64,000 bases of DNA from Adiantum capillus-veneris (GCA_014529385.2 CM043953.1:115604049-115668048), one strand, 5' to 3'; numbered from the stretch's first letter, positions 33,521 through 46,645 are shown. Program-made: numbers and translations. The notes: generated by a model from the sequence alone, not told the origin.

Positions 33521-36500
33521 GTGTGCTTGAGCCTATTTATATCAAGAAAAGATATGTTATTAGAATCATTCAGGCATTTGTCACTCTTTTAGTTAGTAAA
33601 GTGAGATTTGTTAGTATCTGGCTCATTCGGTGTCCATTTTAAGTAGTCCAAGGGTCTATGAGTTCACAGACTTAAGCTCTATTCATGGGGATAAGTATAG
33701 TTTAGATCTAAGATATGTGGCAACAACCATGATTGTTGTCACTTGTGATGGTTTTTATAGTAGATGACACCAATGGGTTACTCTTGATCTCCTCTTCTTG
33801 TCCACGCCCTGTATGTCTCAAGTTATAACCATTTTTGGGTTTGATTTTGGCATCCTAAAATCAACTCCTATATTTTGACCTTTTTACTTGGACTTTATGT
33901 CATAAATGGGTTCCTCTCTCCAAATGCTTTCTGTAGACTACTGACATGCCATGGTGATTTCTCCATATGAGCTCCTAATGACCATTTTTGTGCATGTGGC
34001 CACCTGTGTCCTTTTGACCTGCAAGTGGTATATCTAGAATCCTCTTGTCTTGTACACCACTCCTACACTTTGGAAATTCCATTTGATTGGGTATTCAGGT
34101 CCACTCTCTCCATTTTTTGTCTGCTTTAGTGCTTTGGCTAGGTTATGGTCACTTGCTAATTTTTTATCATCTTTGAACTTTTGTGGTAGCTTTAGAAGGT
34201 CTTTTTAAAGCTATCCATGATCAAATTCCTAGTCATAGACCTAGAATCTATCTGTTTGTAACTTTGTTGGCAAAAAATGCACAAATTATGAATATGCAAT
34301 TTAAATCCTATCGAGAAATCAAGGTCATTTTTGTCTTGGATTTTATGCTATTTATGCTCTGTTAGGTAATTCTAAGTGTTATTGAGCTGAACAAATGAAA
34401 ATTCCCAACTTTACACTTTATTTTGCAATTTCTAAGTCTAATTTTGGGTTTGAATCCTGATCTAGGCAAAAATGATCACTACTTGGTCATTGTGGGTCAT
34501 TTTTGGTTATGGGGGCACCTAAGAGCCTCTCTTTGCCTACTGGAACTATTTATATCAAAATTTGCAATTTTGCTCCTAATGTCATCAACCGCAATTGCTA
34601 CCACTTGTGTCAGTTTTTTATGAAACTTCATTTATGAGTTCCCTGATGCGTGGTGGTGCTTTAGGTACCTTTGGCTCATCAAAAAACTTTAAAACATGGA
34701 GTTGGGAACAAATTTTGTCCTTCAACTACTTTTCACCTATTGGATTGGATTTTTGTGGTTTTTCTAAGAATTACAGTTGTTGCCACCTGTGTTCTTTTGG
34801 ACTTTGGGTGGTACTTGCTTGTTGGGGAGCTCTTGTTGATCATTTTGGTGCCTTGGGTTTTCATTTTGCACTTTGTTTTGCCTACTTATGGCATATTTTA
34901 CAGGTGCAATGTTTGTGCGTTGTTCTTCCTATTCGGTGTCTGTGTGGGTTAGTGACCTATATACAATCATTGTTTATGGTTATAAGAACTCACTATTGCC
35001 AATATGTAAAGCGTAGTGTGCATATGAAGTGTTGAAAATCACGACTGCAAAAGTCTCTTCTCTCTCCCTTGCAGGGCGTTTGCACGAAATGAATAGAAAA
35101 TCCCATTATGTTAGTATATGTGTCTAGTGCTCCCGAATCCCTTAATCTAGAACTAATCCTATTGTCTTTGTTTCATATCTTACACATCTTATAGACCTTG
35201 AATTTCCCCAATCGAACTTTGGATGTTCAAGTTACGACCTTTTGACCATCTACCAGCCATCTTGTCAAAGGCCAAATTTTCCACATCTTCCATTTTTTTT
35301 CAACCCTTTTTTGGACCTTTATCTTTGTTCCGTCTTTTGCCATATTTCAGATTTCCAATTGCATTTTTGGATCTTTTATTATTAATTTTTGAAGAAAATT
35401 AGAGAAGGTACTTGAAAAAATACTAAATTAACTTCAAAATTTGATCATTCAAACTCAAATCTGATCCAAAAATTTCCAAAAAATCTATAAAATCATCATA
35501 CACCTTATTGAACTCTTGGAAATTATGGCTTAATATATCTCTCTACATATGTCGGATTTTCAAGTCATTATGGTAAATATTCTAGAACATTTTCAAAGAG
35601 TACTCTTCAAAATTCCACATAATAATACTTGTCGTGGATCTTCTCAATTGTATTTCCACTTGCCACATCTTCCCCCTGATGCAGCTGAGTCCTCCTGGAC
35701 AATTTTGAATAACAACTATGAGGTGGGTAGAATATTCAAACTTTGTCAAAATAAATTTTACTGAAGCAATTGGATTCTTTGATTCATGGGTAAAAGAAAT
35801 AAATTCCCTATTTGATTCAATGATTTTCATCTGTCTTGGATTCCATTGTTTCTTAGCCTTTGGCGTCCATTTCTATTTTACAATATGTCTTGTAAGTGTT
35901 CCTTTTGTATGTACTAAGGGGAACTCCTTTTGTCTTTTTGGGATCCATATATTTTTGTTATTTGTTTGTGCCTATAATACTCTTTTGGGTACCCAAATTT
36001 GTTGATTAGGCTTACTTGTTTGATGGTGTTTTTTGAACATTAAATTTTTCTTTTGTTTGAATTTGATGTTTGTGGCTTCATCCTTCCATACCCATATCAT
36101 TTTATGTTTGGCCTCCTTTGTAATACATATAGCTTTGGGAAATTGCTTGTTGGGAGTTCATTTCTTTGTTTTTGTAGGCAAATTTTTTTTGCCCTTATTC
36201 TCCTTTCAAACTTCCACCCTGTTAATTTCATCAATAGCAAATGGAACCTATTGACTCTCATCCCCATAGAGTATATTGACCTGATCTCATTATCAGTCAG
36301 TTTGGACATTGTATTTCCTTTGCCATGGCTGCCCTAGCAGTATTTGGCGTTGGTTGGGTTTGTCTTCTACCACATAAAATTTATGAGGATAGACAGAAGG
36401 ATTGATTTGTTTAGAAGTATTGTCCAACCTAACGTCTTTATTGAATGCTCTGTATAGCTTTCAATTTCATTAGAGCTTTGGTTGATTGGTTGATCAAGTG

Positions 36501-36622
36501 TTAGTTGCTTGTATAGGCTTTGAGAGATTAAGTTTCCCTATGCTCCTAAATTGATTAATGCTTTTGCTTAAATCTGATTACTTCCCACCTTGACGTTGAT
36601 GATTGGATCCACCTTTTTGATA
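33521..36622. other. T-rich non-coding sequence
   Basis: About 3 kb without a supportable gene; short frames are low-complexity and hydrophobic because the plus strand is T-rich. A phrase CCACCTGTGT occurs near 33998 and again near 34785 in similar context, hinting at an old repeat. It could be the decayed 3' end of D; no LTR found. Confidence 0.45.
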
Positions 36623-38151
36623 TCAAATTCTGATAGTCAAATGGCATTGACTTTTAGTAGCAATCTTTGTTGTTGTCTTTGTCGTAGAAGTTTCCATTTT
36701 GCAATTTTTCCCTTGGCTTCTACCTGAGCCTCTTCTACAACTTTGTTTTTTTCTTTTGTATTTTTCTTTTTCTGGTGTATTTTTGAAGCAAGCATTTGTG
36801 AGTGGTAAATGATATTTCTTTAAATGACATTCGCTAATCCAACTTGGCATTTCTACTCCATCAAATGTTGCAAATTTAATGACTCCACTTGATGATAAAG
36901 CTTTGATCACCAAAGGTCCCATCCCTTGCTTCTTTAATTTTTTTGTGAAGTCTATTGTACGCACATGCTTGTCAAACAATTCCTTTTGCTTCTTTTTTTG
37001 AGTGTAGATAGAATTCACTGCCCTTAGGAAAAGCTCATCTAGTTTCTCGAGGTCAAGAAGATAATTCATGGCTTGTCCACTCTAAAGTCTTTGCTACACT
37101 TAGTGTGGGAATTAAAAATTCTATGGGCAAGATAGCGCTTAGCCCGAACATCATGTTACAAGAATAGAAGTTTTGTACGCTACTCAATATGCCCATAACG
37201 TAGAGTGTAATTTTTTATCCCAATTTTTCCTTGTGTCAGACACAATCTTTGTTAAAACTATGCATAAAGTCATATTGGAGGCTTTGGCGTGTCCATTGGC
37301 TTGTGGATGATAAGGAGAATTTTTTTTGTGAATCACCATAAATTCTTCTAACAAACATTCAATTACCCCTGTTAGGAAATGTGTGCCACGATCACTAACA
37401 ATTTCTATTGATAACCCATACCTTACAAATATATCTCATAAAGAAATTGTGCATTGGTCCTTGCATCTGTTTTTTGGGTGGCTTTAGCTTCCGTCCATTT
37501 TGTGAAATAATATGTGGCCACGATGATATATTGAGTGTGAGTCCTATATTTTGGGGTGATATTGGTCCTACAAAATCAATTTCCCATTTAGTAAATGCTC
37601 GTACTCCCATCATTGGTTGTAAAGGCATCTCATCTCTCTTTGATGGCACTTTTGTTTGTTGCTCATTTGTTGACAGCCATCACATCTCTTAACGTATTTT
37701 GTCGTGTCCATATTTAATGTTGGCCATCATAATCCTGCAACTAAGACAATTTTTGTTGTCTCGTCGTGCCTGAAGAATGGCCTCCACTTGTCCCTATATG
37801 AACTTGCTCTAGGATAGGCAAATACTCATTTTTAGTTGCACATATCCTGAGTTGCGCATCTTTTCCTCTTTTATATTGGTGATTTTCAATAGTCACAAAT
37901 TCTCAAGCCTCACTTTTAATTGTTCTTTGATGCGCTTTGGTGATGTCTTTAGGGAATTTTATATTGATCAGGAAGTCAACAATGTATTGGCTCCATTTAA
38001 GTGCCATTGTTATTGGAAATACGTTGGTGGTTTCTACGGTCTGCTTAGATTGACATGTCATGCATCTAGCCACAAAATTATTAATATTTGCTAGCATATC
38101 TGGCCAGTAAACTCCTAATTGTTTCAAACTTTGATGTGTTTTGTTTTTCAA
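36623..38151 (-). pseudogene. Element D integrase region
   Basis: Zinc-finger remnants (CMTCQSK at 37903-38151; EQVHIGTSGGH in a broken frame near 37800), catalytic core start KWEIDFVGPISPQN (37395-37649) with the first Asp, then frameshift. The C-terminal domain at 36623-37069 (KKQGMGPLVIKALSSSG, MPSWISECHLKKYHLPL) is followed by a basic tail rich in Thr and Lys. The two zinc-finger remnants in sequence suggest an internal duplication or a chimera. Confidence 0.7.
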
Positions 38152-38237
38152 GCAGTGGATTGCACAAATTGGTATATGTGCTTCAATTAGGTAGCGCTAA
38201 TTCATATTCTTCTAGAGTTATACATAGCCTTAAGATA

Positions 38238-38870
38238 TTATCTAAGCCTAGGTGATACAATCTTCCTCCTATCAAATTGATAGTTTTTAAGTTGATGAGT
38301 AATGCATTTCTTAGTTTCGTGCTCACTCTTATCATAGTCTCCTCCAAAAGATAGTAATGTGATAATTTCTACTGACCATTTTGGTATCATTTCAATATTG
38401 AACAAATATACATAAGGGATATCCTCATCTACTCCTTCAAGAGCTTCACCATTGGGTAATCTAAAAAGATAATTGGCTACCACTGTGAAATCAAACTCTA
38501 ACAATATTTTAAACCATATTACAATTTGTTCAGTATTGCAAGGTTTTTTCACTAGGTAAAGAAGAGCCTGATGATTTGTGAAGAAGACAAAGGTGTTTGA
38601 TAATAGATATTGCCGAAATTTCTTCACAACATATATCATTCCTAGTCCTTCTTTCTCCGTGGTGGTGTAATTTTTCTTAGCATTGTTGAGCTGTCTACTT
38701 GCATAGCACATTGGGAAATCCATCTTTTCTTCTCCTAGCACAAAGATACAACTTTTAAAAAATGCTGATCCATCTATGTGTACATGGAAAATTTTATCCC
38801 AGTCTATAGCTTTCAACATGAGCAAAAATGAGTGCATATTATAATTATTAAAATGATTCATCACACTCAT
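38238..38870 (-). pseudogene. Element D RNase H
   Basis: Open for 210 codons: VHIDGSAFFKSCIFVLGEE, CYASRQLNNAKKNYTTTEKE, TNHQALLYLVKKPCN, ILLEFDFTVVANYL. The order and motifs match the RNase H of element G. The usual catalytic Asp of TDHQAL is Asn here, one more sign of decay. Confidence 0.8.
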
Positions 38871-40513
38871 CTATTCAAACAAAGACAACTATGAGTCTAT
38901 ACAGGGGTTGTGCAAGGATTGCATACATGTAAGTAAACCTTCTGTAATAAGCGCAATGCTTCATAAAGCATTATACTTGCTTTGCATTATACTTTCATAA
39001 AGAATCTTGCGACATTTTCAAAGATTATATGTCGCAAGATTCTGCCTTGCCTGACCATGAATATACACTTATTTGGGTTAAGGCAAGTCCTATAGGTTCT
39101 ACACTTTTCAAATACCTTTTTGAGGTGATCTAAGTGCTGAGTTCTCAAAGGAGAGTGTATGCTCAAGTCATCCATGTATATTTATAAGAATATCTATCGA
39201 TATTCTTTGAAAACATAGGTAATTTTCCTTTGAAAAGTTGCTGGAGCATAAAGGCAGGCCAAAAGATATGAATCGATATGCATGGATCCCCACTCTGTGG
39301 CAAATGCCATTTTGTGTTGATCTTCTGGCACAATGGCAAGTTGATTTTAAGTTGAGAATCCGTCCAAAAAGGAATATGCTTGTTTACCAACCACTCTCTC
39401 TAGAACATGGTCTGTTGATTGGTAAGCAATATTTATCCCTTATGGTTGCCGCATTTACCTTTTTTAAAGTAGACGCACACTCTTAACTTCCCATTCTTTT
39501 TTGATACTACCACAATTGGAGATACCCAATCTATGTGCTAAATCTCGTAGATGATTTTTACCTCCTTTAGGTTGTCATTCTCCTCCTTGATACGCCTTGC
39601 AAATGTATCATTGTACGTGTATGGCATTTGTCTGCTTGGTTTTGCATCAGTTTTTAAAGGAATAGTGTGTTGGCATATGTCAGGGTCCACCCCTTTCAAG
39701 TCCTTGTATGAATATGTGAACACATCTTTGTACTCCTTCAAAAGCTTTAGTAGCTCTTCCTCTTCTTCAGGATTTAAGTTTGTAGCTATATAGACTGGCT
39801 TTGGCTCATCTCCAACATATGCCAAATCTATCTTCTTAGCATCTTCAAACCATCATAGAATTCTTTGTCTTTACGTTCTCTTATGGGCTTTGTCAAGACA
39901 ATTTTCGTATCCTCAATAGTGTTTGTAGTGAGAGGAGATATTCATCTTTTTGTCATCTTTATCGTTTGGTTCCTTCTCATCACTCTCTACTTTTATAGTC
40001 CAAACCTCACTGAGGGTTTTCTTCAACTCTTTATATTTTTGTTTTGTTCAATCTTTGTCCATTTATGGCCCTCAAGTTATTCATTTCTAAGTTTGTTTGT
40101 TTCCTTGGTTTTCTTATCGCTTCCGAATTTTTAAGTTTCTCTTATTGTTTTAATTTCTAGAGAATCTCCTTGAAATTTTATCCTTTACGCAATCATCAGC
40201 TTTTGTAAGCATAAAAAATTGTGTTTTTCCTTTTATGTTAAGCATCGGATACTCTCTTGCTTGGTTTTCTATTCACTTATTTCTACAGCGCTATGGACGT
40301 CTAAGTTTTTGATTAGGGAAATCATAAAACTTGACATCCATCACTTGGATTATCTAAGCATTCATTGTCTGTATCATCCATTCTTTCTAAATGCTCTGTG
40401 GAGTCATAATACTCCTCACTAATTTCCATTAATTTCTCATTATTTGAATGTTTTGAGTTTGTTTCCTCCCCTATTTTTTCTTGTATTGTCTTTATCATGA
40501 AATATGAAACCAC
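38871..40513 (-). pseudogene. Element D linker and reverse transcriptase
   Basis: 39538-39825 carries the pre-RT linker (VYIATNLNPEEEEELLKLLK, then FTYSYKDLKGVDPDICQH). RT follows in several phases: VSKKNGKLRVCVYFKK near 39500, a broken palm, MDDLSIHSPLRTQHLDHLKK (38987-39175) from the catalytic D-D region. A 40322-40513 acidic frame (EEYYDSTEHLERMDDTDNE) is the upstream linker. A 15-base inverted repeat disrupts the section at 39001-39043. Confidence 0.7.
39001..39043. repeat. Perfect 15-base inverted repeat
   Basis: AGAATCTTGCGACAT (39001-39015) and its reverse complement (39029-39043) around a 13-base loop, within the decayed RT of D. Confidence 0.9.
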
Positions 40514-40546
40514 ATCATATCCTTCTTGATCACAAAATTGTGTAGT

Positions 40547-40551
40547 GGATT
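40547..40551. repeat. Element C target-site duplication
   Basis: GGATT on the left and GGACT at 61623-61627 on the right, one mismatch. The two sides are both part of element D. Confidence 0.65.
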
Positions 40552-42272
40552 TGTATTGAAATTGGCCTAATTACTTAGATTGTAGCGGAAATGAATAACA
40601 TAGTAGGCACTTCTTTGAACATAATCCTTTGTGTAGATAAGAGAGAGTGCTTGGATGGAGAGAGCAACATTAAACACATTTCCTAGCTAGCATGTCATGA
40701 ACAATAACTTGAAAGAGAGAGAGAATTAGAGCAATTGACAACATTTGAGGACCGGATTTACTTGGAGCCGGTCCCCACTCCAAAAGGCTTTTGTATTATA
40801 GATTCTCCCATCAAGAGAGACTTGGTACAATACAAAATGGTGTGTTTCTCAAGATCTGATTTGGTGGTATGAATATGGAAGCTTCATACACAAAACACAC
40901 ATGCTAAATAACACTTTGCCAACATTTAAAAGAACTTGAACCGAAGCCCTCTATCCCAGGACCTCAAACACCATGAAAGGTGAAGAGAGCTCTGGTAGGG
41001 ATCGAGGTAGAGGAGAGAAGGAGAAGTATTTCTACGAGAAAGCTTTCATTATCCTTACATAATCACTCATAGATAGAATAGCTTAGCTTACATAGAGGTA
41101 GAGAAGATGTTAGCATGCATTGATCTTGGCTCTTGGTTCGATTTGCATCCATAGCCAAGAGGTGTTGGTGTAGGCCTTCTCCTCCAGAGATTGAGAGAGA
41201 GAAGCTTTGTGTACTTGCTACACACAATAATGAGAAGGAAAATGGGGCATGGGATTTTTGTGAGAGAGAAGAGAATTCGATTTGGGCCACTTACACTAGT
41301 TGGATGCTCATTGGATGCTTTTGGGGCTGGCCAATGGTGGGCCTTGGTCTTTTGGAGCAACATAGATAGTATTGTGACAAGTGTCCTTCATACCCCTATT
41401 TTCCAATATTGAAACCATTTAAAATAAATTAACTAATACCTCATTGGACCCCTTGGTCAATTGGCCAATAGGAATTAAGCTAGCCCATGGGCTACTTAAT
41501 TCTCATTGGACCCCTGGTAGGCCATCCAATAGGAATAAAGAAAGAGCAAAACCTTAATCTAGAATTGAAAATGCCTTTCTTAACAAAAGATATGGTTAAA
41601 TGAATTATCTAAATGCTCATTGGACCCTTTTTGTGGCTGGCCAATGAGAATTAAGCATGCTTGGCCTAAGGTGTTGACATGTGTCCTTATGGTCCTTGGG
41701 CATGGTGTGGCCTAGAAAGAGAGAGAGGGTCATCATCTCTCTCATTCCGTATCAAAAGGGATCGCCTCCTCTCTTGTAGGCCACTTGCTTGACTTTTTAG
41801 GACTTGCACACCTCAAGAACTTTAGTCATAGTGACTTAGTCAAAGCACTTTAGCATAGGTTCTCACCTTAAAATTAGACAATGCAAATTTGATGTCCTAG
41901 GCGTAAAAACATGTAACACTAACCTTTGGAGTCTTTAATGAAGCAAACCCTAAGTTTTTAATGCTCATTATGTGCACTTGCCCTTTTATAGGGTATCTCC
42001 ATCTGGACCCTTGGTGAACAGAAACTGTCCCCCTTTTGGTCCCATTTTGAGATAGTCCTAAAGCACTTCTTGTACCTAGATCTTGGATAGATTATCTCCC
42101 TTTTAGCCCCGTCATAGAGATGCCATCATCTTTCATCTAGGCCTTAGTGAAGATAGTCATAAAAGCACATATGTATATTCTAGCTCTTGTTCCCCTTTTA
42201 TCTCCCCATATTAAATGATCAGTTTAACATGAGAAAATCATTTGGTGGAGTTAGATATTAGATTTTATGACA
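40552..42272 (-). mobile_element. Element C 3' LTR
   Basis: 1721 bases; minus strand TGTCATAAAATC to a final CAATACA (one change from CATTACA in the 5' copy). TATA box on the minus strand at 41983-41991. Three divergent CATTGGACCC blocks at 41442, 41503 and 41618. Confidence 0.92.
41983..41991 (-). promoter_or_regulatory. TATA box, element C 3' LTR
   Basis: CTATAAAAG on the minus strand about 280 bases into the LTR; the same site occurs at 56019-56027 in the 5' LTR. Confidence 0.6.
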
Positions 42273-42287
42273 TTACATCTCTCTTGA
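42273..42287 (-). promoter_or_regulatory. Element C polypurine tract
   Basis: Minus strand TTCAAGAGAGATGTAA, one base changed from the tract in A and B. Confidence 0.8.
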
Positions 42288-42634
42288 AATCATAGTCGTC
42301 CTCGACTATGAGCTAGGTGAGTTAAAGCATAGTCATCAGTCCATTTGTCTTAGCGGGTAGAGGATCCCTTTTTACCCTACGACATCTTTCCAGAATGGAT
42401 GACTAGTCCATTTGGTGCTTGAGAGACACCGTCTGCCACAAGCATGTCTGCTCCTTAGTCCATATCACTCTTCCTAAGTAGAGTGAAAAGCTCTACTTGG
42501 TGTTTGGGAGACGTCATCGCCCAAACATGATCCTAAGCATGCATACTTCATTAATTTGTGCACAATAAAAACAGGAAAGAGAGTCTTATAAGACAAAAAA
42601 ATTGTACAATAAATACATTAACATTTACATTTGC
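42288..42634 (-). other. Element C 3' untranslated region
   Basis: Non-coding and alignable to 4615-4965 of A. Confidence 0.65.
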
Positions 42635-43808
42635 TTACTCAAGTGAGTCATTATAAGCATTGACAAGGTGCATACTATCCTTTAGCTGAGTTCCTTGCAT
42701 CCATCTAGCATCTTCAAAAGGATAATTTTTAAATCTAATAAGATATTGTCTTAGTCTTACCATGCCTTAGTACCTTGTCTTCATGTCTCAATATAGACTC
42801 GGGCTGAAGTACCTCTTCTTGATCTTCCACTTCAGGAGGGTCTTCCATTATGGCTTCACTCGGTGGCTCTCCTTTGTAAGGCTTAAGTAGGCTTACATGA
42901 AAGGCATTGTGGATAAGCCAGTGGTTGGGCAACTTTAATTGATAAGACATCTCGTTGATTGGCTTAAGAATTTGAAAGGGACCATAGTACCTTTTCGCTA
43001 GTTTAGCATAGTACTTTTGGTGTCCTGTAGGATTCTTGCCCGAAGTATGCCTTAAACGAGCCTTTGGGAATTTAAGCAAGACCCAATCATTTTCCTTAAA
43101 AGCTAGGGCTCTTCTGTGCTTATTAGCAGCAGCCTTTTTCTTTTGTTGGGAGATGGATATAGACTCTTTAATCTTTTGAAAAGATTCTTTAGATCACGGC
43201 TATACTCATCAGCGGGCGAAGATCTTCCCATGTACTTTAAGTAGCAAGGGACTTTTAGGTCTTCCCTTTATCACCTCAAAAGGTGCTTTCCATGTAGAGG
43301 TATGTACAATGTTATTGTAAGCATACTCTACTAGAGGTAGGTACTCCTCCCATTGAGAGCGTTGATCTACTTCGGTTACATAGGACTTTAGTAGATCAAG
43401 ATCTGTTAGATTGGCTATTTCACTTTGGCCATCCGTTTGTGCGTGATAGGCCGAAGAGAAATTCAATCTAGTGCCTAGATTCTCAAAGAGACCCTTCCAG
43501 AAATTACTGGTCATTCTAGGATCTCTATCTGACACAATGGATGTTGGCAAGCCATGGTACTTGAAAATTTGTGATATGAAAAGAGTTGCCATTTGATGTG
43601 CCTTAATAGTCTTTTTGACAGGTATAAAGTGAGCTTGTTTGCTAAACCTATCGACTATTGTCCATATTCCCGTATTCCCATGGATAGACTTAGGCAATCC
43701 AAAGATAAAATCCATGGATATGCTCTCCCATGGTGAATCAGGGATAGGCAATGGCTGAAGCAATCCAGGTTGCTTCCCTCTGTCAAACTTTGTTTTTTGA
43801 CATATCAC
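42635..43808 (-). pseudogene. Element C integrase and chromodomain
   Basis: Core frame 43209-43808 retains D (SMDFIFGLPKS), D (SDRDPRMTSNFW) and E (TDGQSEIANL); one neighbour Pro is Ala (YHAQTDG). A frameshift near 43210 separates the C-terminal domain (42735-43079: RYYGPFQILKPINEMSYQ). The chromodomain section follows in another phase to the TAA at 42635. Inactive. Confidence 0.88.
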
Positions 43809-44339
43809 GCATGTTGAGACATAGAATGTCTCTTTTCATGGTAGGCCAATAGAAATATGTTTCTATTGCCTTTAATGTAGTTTGAATCCCTCTATGCCCC
43901 GCATAAGGAGGAGCATGTGATTCATACATTACTTTCTCAAAGAGTGAGTGTGTAATACATAACCTATTGCCATAGAGAAGGTAACCATCTTCTAGGGTAA
44001 ATGGTTCCTCTTTCTTCCCTAGTGCAATGGCTGAGATTACATCTTTGAAATCTGGATCAATTAAATACTTATCTATCATAGAAGATAGATCATTGTGAGT
44101 AGCTATTGATACACCATTTACCTTTGGCCATCTCGAGAGATCATCGGCCACCTGATTATGCTTGCCATCAATGTGAGCAATATGGAAATTAAAACGTGAA
44201 AGAAAATTTGACCACCTCATTTACTTGTCGGAGAGCTTGGTCTGCGTCATGAAATAATTGAGGCTTTGATGATCCGTTTGTAGGATGAATGGAGTCCCCA
44301 AGAGGTAATGCTTCCATGAGTCTAGGGAATGAAGAACAG
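43783..44339 (-). pseudogene. Element C RNase H end and integrase zinc finger
   Basis: Frame 43783-44220 gives FNFHIAHIDGKHNQVADDLS (RNase H C-terminus) and the HAPPYAGH half of the zinc finger; the Cys half is damaged by a frameshift near 43825. This is the segment deleted from element A. Confidence 0.82.
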
Positions 44340-45602
44340 CTAAAAGCTCTTTTCATAAATTCCCAAAACTTGATCATCTGAGTTGCAGAGTCTACGACTC
44401 TCATATGCTATGGCATGCCCTTCTTGAAGCAAAACAGCTCCAACGAAATCACCACAAGCATCACATTGGACCTCAAATGGCTTTGAGAGATCCGATAATA
44501 CAAGCACAGGTTCAGAGGTAAGCTTTTGCTTTAGCTTATCAAAAGCTTCTTGTTTCATTTCAGTCCATACATACTTAACGTTCTTCTTGGTTAAGTCATG
44601 TAATGGACCAGCAATCAAAGAAAACTTTTCTATGAAGCGTCTATAGTATGCACACATACCTATAAAGCTTCTTAGTTCATGTAAATTCCTTGGATTAGGC
44701 CATTCTTTTATTACCTCCAACTTTGAGGGATCCATACGGATGCTAGATTGAGAGATAATATGACCTAAGTATTGAATTTCTTGTAAGAAAAATTCACTTT
44801 TCTTTTGATTAATGAAAAGCTTATTATCTCTCAATGCTTGAAAAATTACCTGAAGATGTTTCTTGTGCTCTTCAATTGACTTGGAGTAGATGATTACATC
44901 GTCAAAGAATACTCCAGTGAGGTTGCGGTGTGGTCGAAATATTTTCTCCATCTTGCAATTGAAGGTTGCTGGAGCATTTGTTAAGACAAAAGGAATAACA
45001 AGATATTCATAACGACCAAATGTTGTGCGAAAAGCGGTCTTTAGAATATCTTCATCAACTATCCTTATTTGATAATAGCCACTCTTGAGGTCTATCCTAC
45101 TAAAGTAGGTCGACCCTTGCAACTTATCAAATAGTTCTTCAATGCGAGGCACAGGAAACCTGTTCTTGATAGTAATCCTATTTAGTGATCTATAGTCGAC
45201 ACACATATGATATGTGTCGTCCTTCTTATGCACTAAAAGAACTGGTGAGCAAAATGGAGAGGAGCTAGGCCTCACCATTCCCTTCTCAACCAATTAATTT
45301 ACTTGCCTCATAATCTCCTCTTGTTGAGCTTGTGAGACTCTATAAGGAGGTTTATTAGGCGGTGAGCTACCTGGAATTAGCTCAATTGCATGGTCATCAT
45401 CCCCTCGTTTTGGAGGTAGCTCTCCAGGGATGTCGTCAATAAAAACATCTTGGAATTGATTAAGGAATTTAGACAACTCTAAATCCTCATGCATTCCACT
45501 TTCATTTACTTGTGTTTTATTAACATCACTTAAAGAGTCTTTAACAAAAATCATGTACGCGGAAATTGAACTCTTTATTGATTTTCTCAAAAGCTTGGTC
45601 AT
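44340..45602 (-). pseudogene. Element C RT and RNase H start
   Basis: 44340-45293 carries [43 protein letters not shown] and the RNase H start QCDACGDFVGAVLLQEG. A TAA at about 45294 replaces Glu, separating it from the linker frame 45294-45602 ([32 protein letters not shown]). Another frameshift ends it at GIYEK. Confidence 0.88.
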
Positions 45603-46381
45603 TTACAAGAGGTATGGAGCTACCCGACTCCTGTGCAACTATGTACATATCTTTTGCCCTAAACTTGAAGGAGATCTTCCTTTTAGGGAGCAAGGCGGTC
45701 AAACCATGGTGCCCCTAAGATTACATCTTCATGTTTAAGAGGAGAGATGAAGAAGTCCTCTTTGTCCACATATCCTTGGATGTGGAGCCTTAGTTTCCCA
45801 ATTAAGGGAGTAACGAAAACATCTTGGCCAATGAAGGCCCCATCCGCCTTCATAGCATCTCCCATCTCAAACTCTTGTATGCCTAGCTTGGCGGCCAATT
45901 CAAGAGAGATGAAATTGTGAGTTGAGCCAGGGTCAAAGAGAATGAAAGCATCATGCTCTCTAACCTTTCCCCAAGCATAGGAGAGAGGTGAACGCTTGCA
46001 ATGAACATCCTCTTTTGGGGCTTCAATAATTGAAGCTCTAGGTTGTTCATTACGTGCATTCCTTTGAGGGCAAGCTCGATAGGCGTGTCCTTGCTCTCCA
46101 CACTTAAAGCATCGATTGTCTTTGCGGTAGCGCTCTAGATCTTCAATAGTGAGTCTATTATTTCCTTTGTAGACTCCCTTCTCCTTAGCTTTGTTGTTGC
46201 TAGAGTTGCCTTTGGAAGAATTTTGAGGTTGATTCTTCCTTTTTGTTCATGCTTCTCCTTGGTTTCCATGGGCTTAAGATTTCTCATAGCCCCTTGTTGG
46301 AAATTGATTCTTGCGGAAACCATAGTGTGATGGATGACCGCATAAATTGATTTTGGCCTTTGAGAGTTGGCATATTCATTC
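45603..46381 (-). pseudogene. Element C gag C-terminus and protease
   Basis: Continuation of gag left of insertion E: MNEYANSQRPKSIYAVIHH, a frameshift in the basic region, then in other phases the CCHC knuckle and protease (FDPGSTHNFISLELAAKLG), with another frameshift near 45690. Aligns throughout with element A 1276-2080. Confidence 0.85.
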
Positions 46382-46385
46382 ATGT
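46382..46385. repeat. Element E target-site duplication
   Basis: ATGT here and at 53085-53088. Joining the flanks restores the same local order as in gag of element A. Confidence 0.85.
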
Positions 46386-46594
46386 TGACGGGAGCAAAGC
46401 GAACCCCAAACCCCGACGGCCTCTAAAATACCGGGGACCGAATGGCGCGCCTCGAGCCTGTCATGGTAAAGCAAACAGGGGCACCACCTAGCTTCAGCGG
46501 CTAGGACGCAAACAACACACCACCATAGCAAAGTTTTCATCCAAGAGAGATGGATGCTTGGGAGTAATGATGAAAAGGAAAGGGAATGAGATCA

Positions 46595-46597
<3 letters not shown>

Positions 46598-46645
<48 letters not shown>
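46598..46645. repeat. (AG)n microsatellite in E LTR
   Basis: About 24 AG units; absent from the 5' LTR because of the 344-base difference. Confidence 0.95.

Noticed and set aside
34183-36337. Several hydrophobic plus-strand frames at 34.2-36.3 kb
   Set aside because: Leu/Phe-rich translations of T-rich DNA without domains or consistent starts.
41063-41412. Conserved ORFs inside A/C LTR copies (also near 6059-6411 and 55135-55408)
   Set aside because: They recur only because the LTRs are copies of each other; they lie opposite or within LTR sequence and have no protein features.
46598-46645. AG microsatellites as CRISPR-like or regulatory arrays
   Set aside because: Simple dinucleotide runs without spacers; ordinary plant microsatellites.
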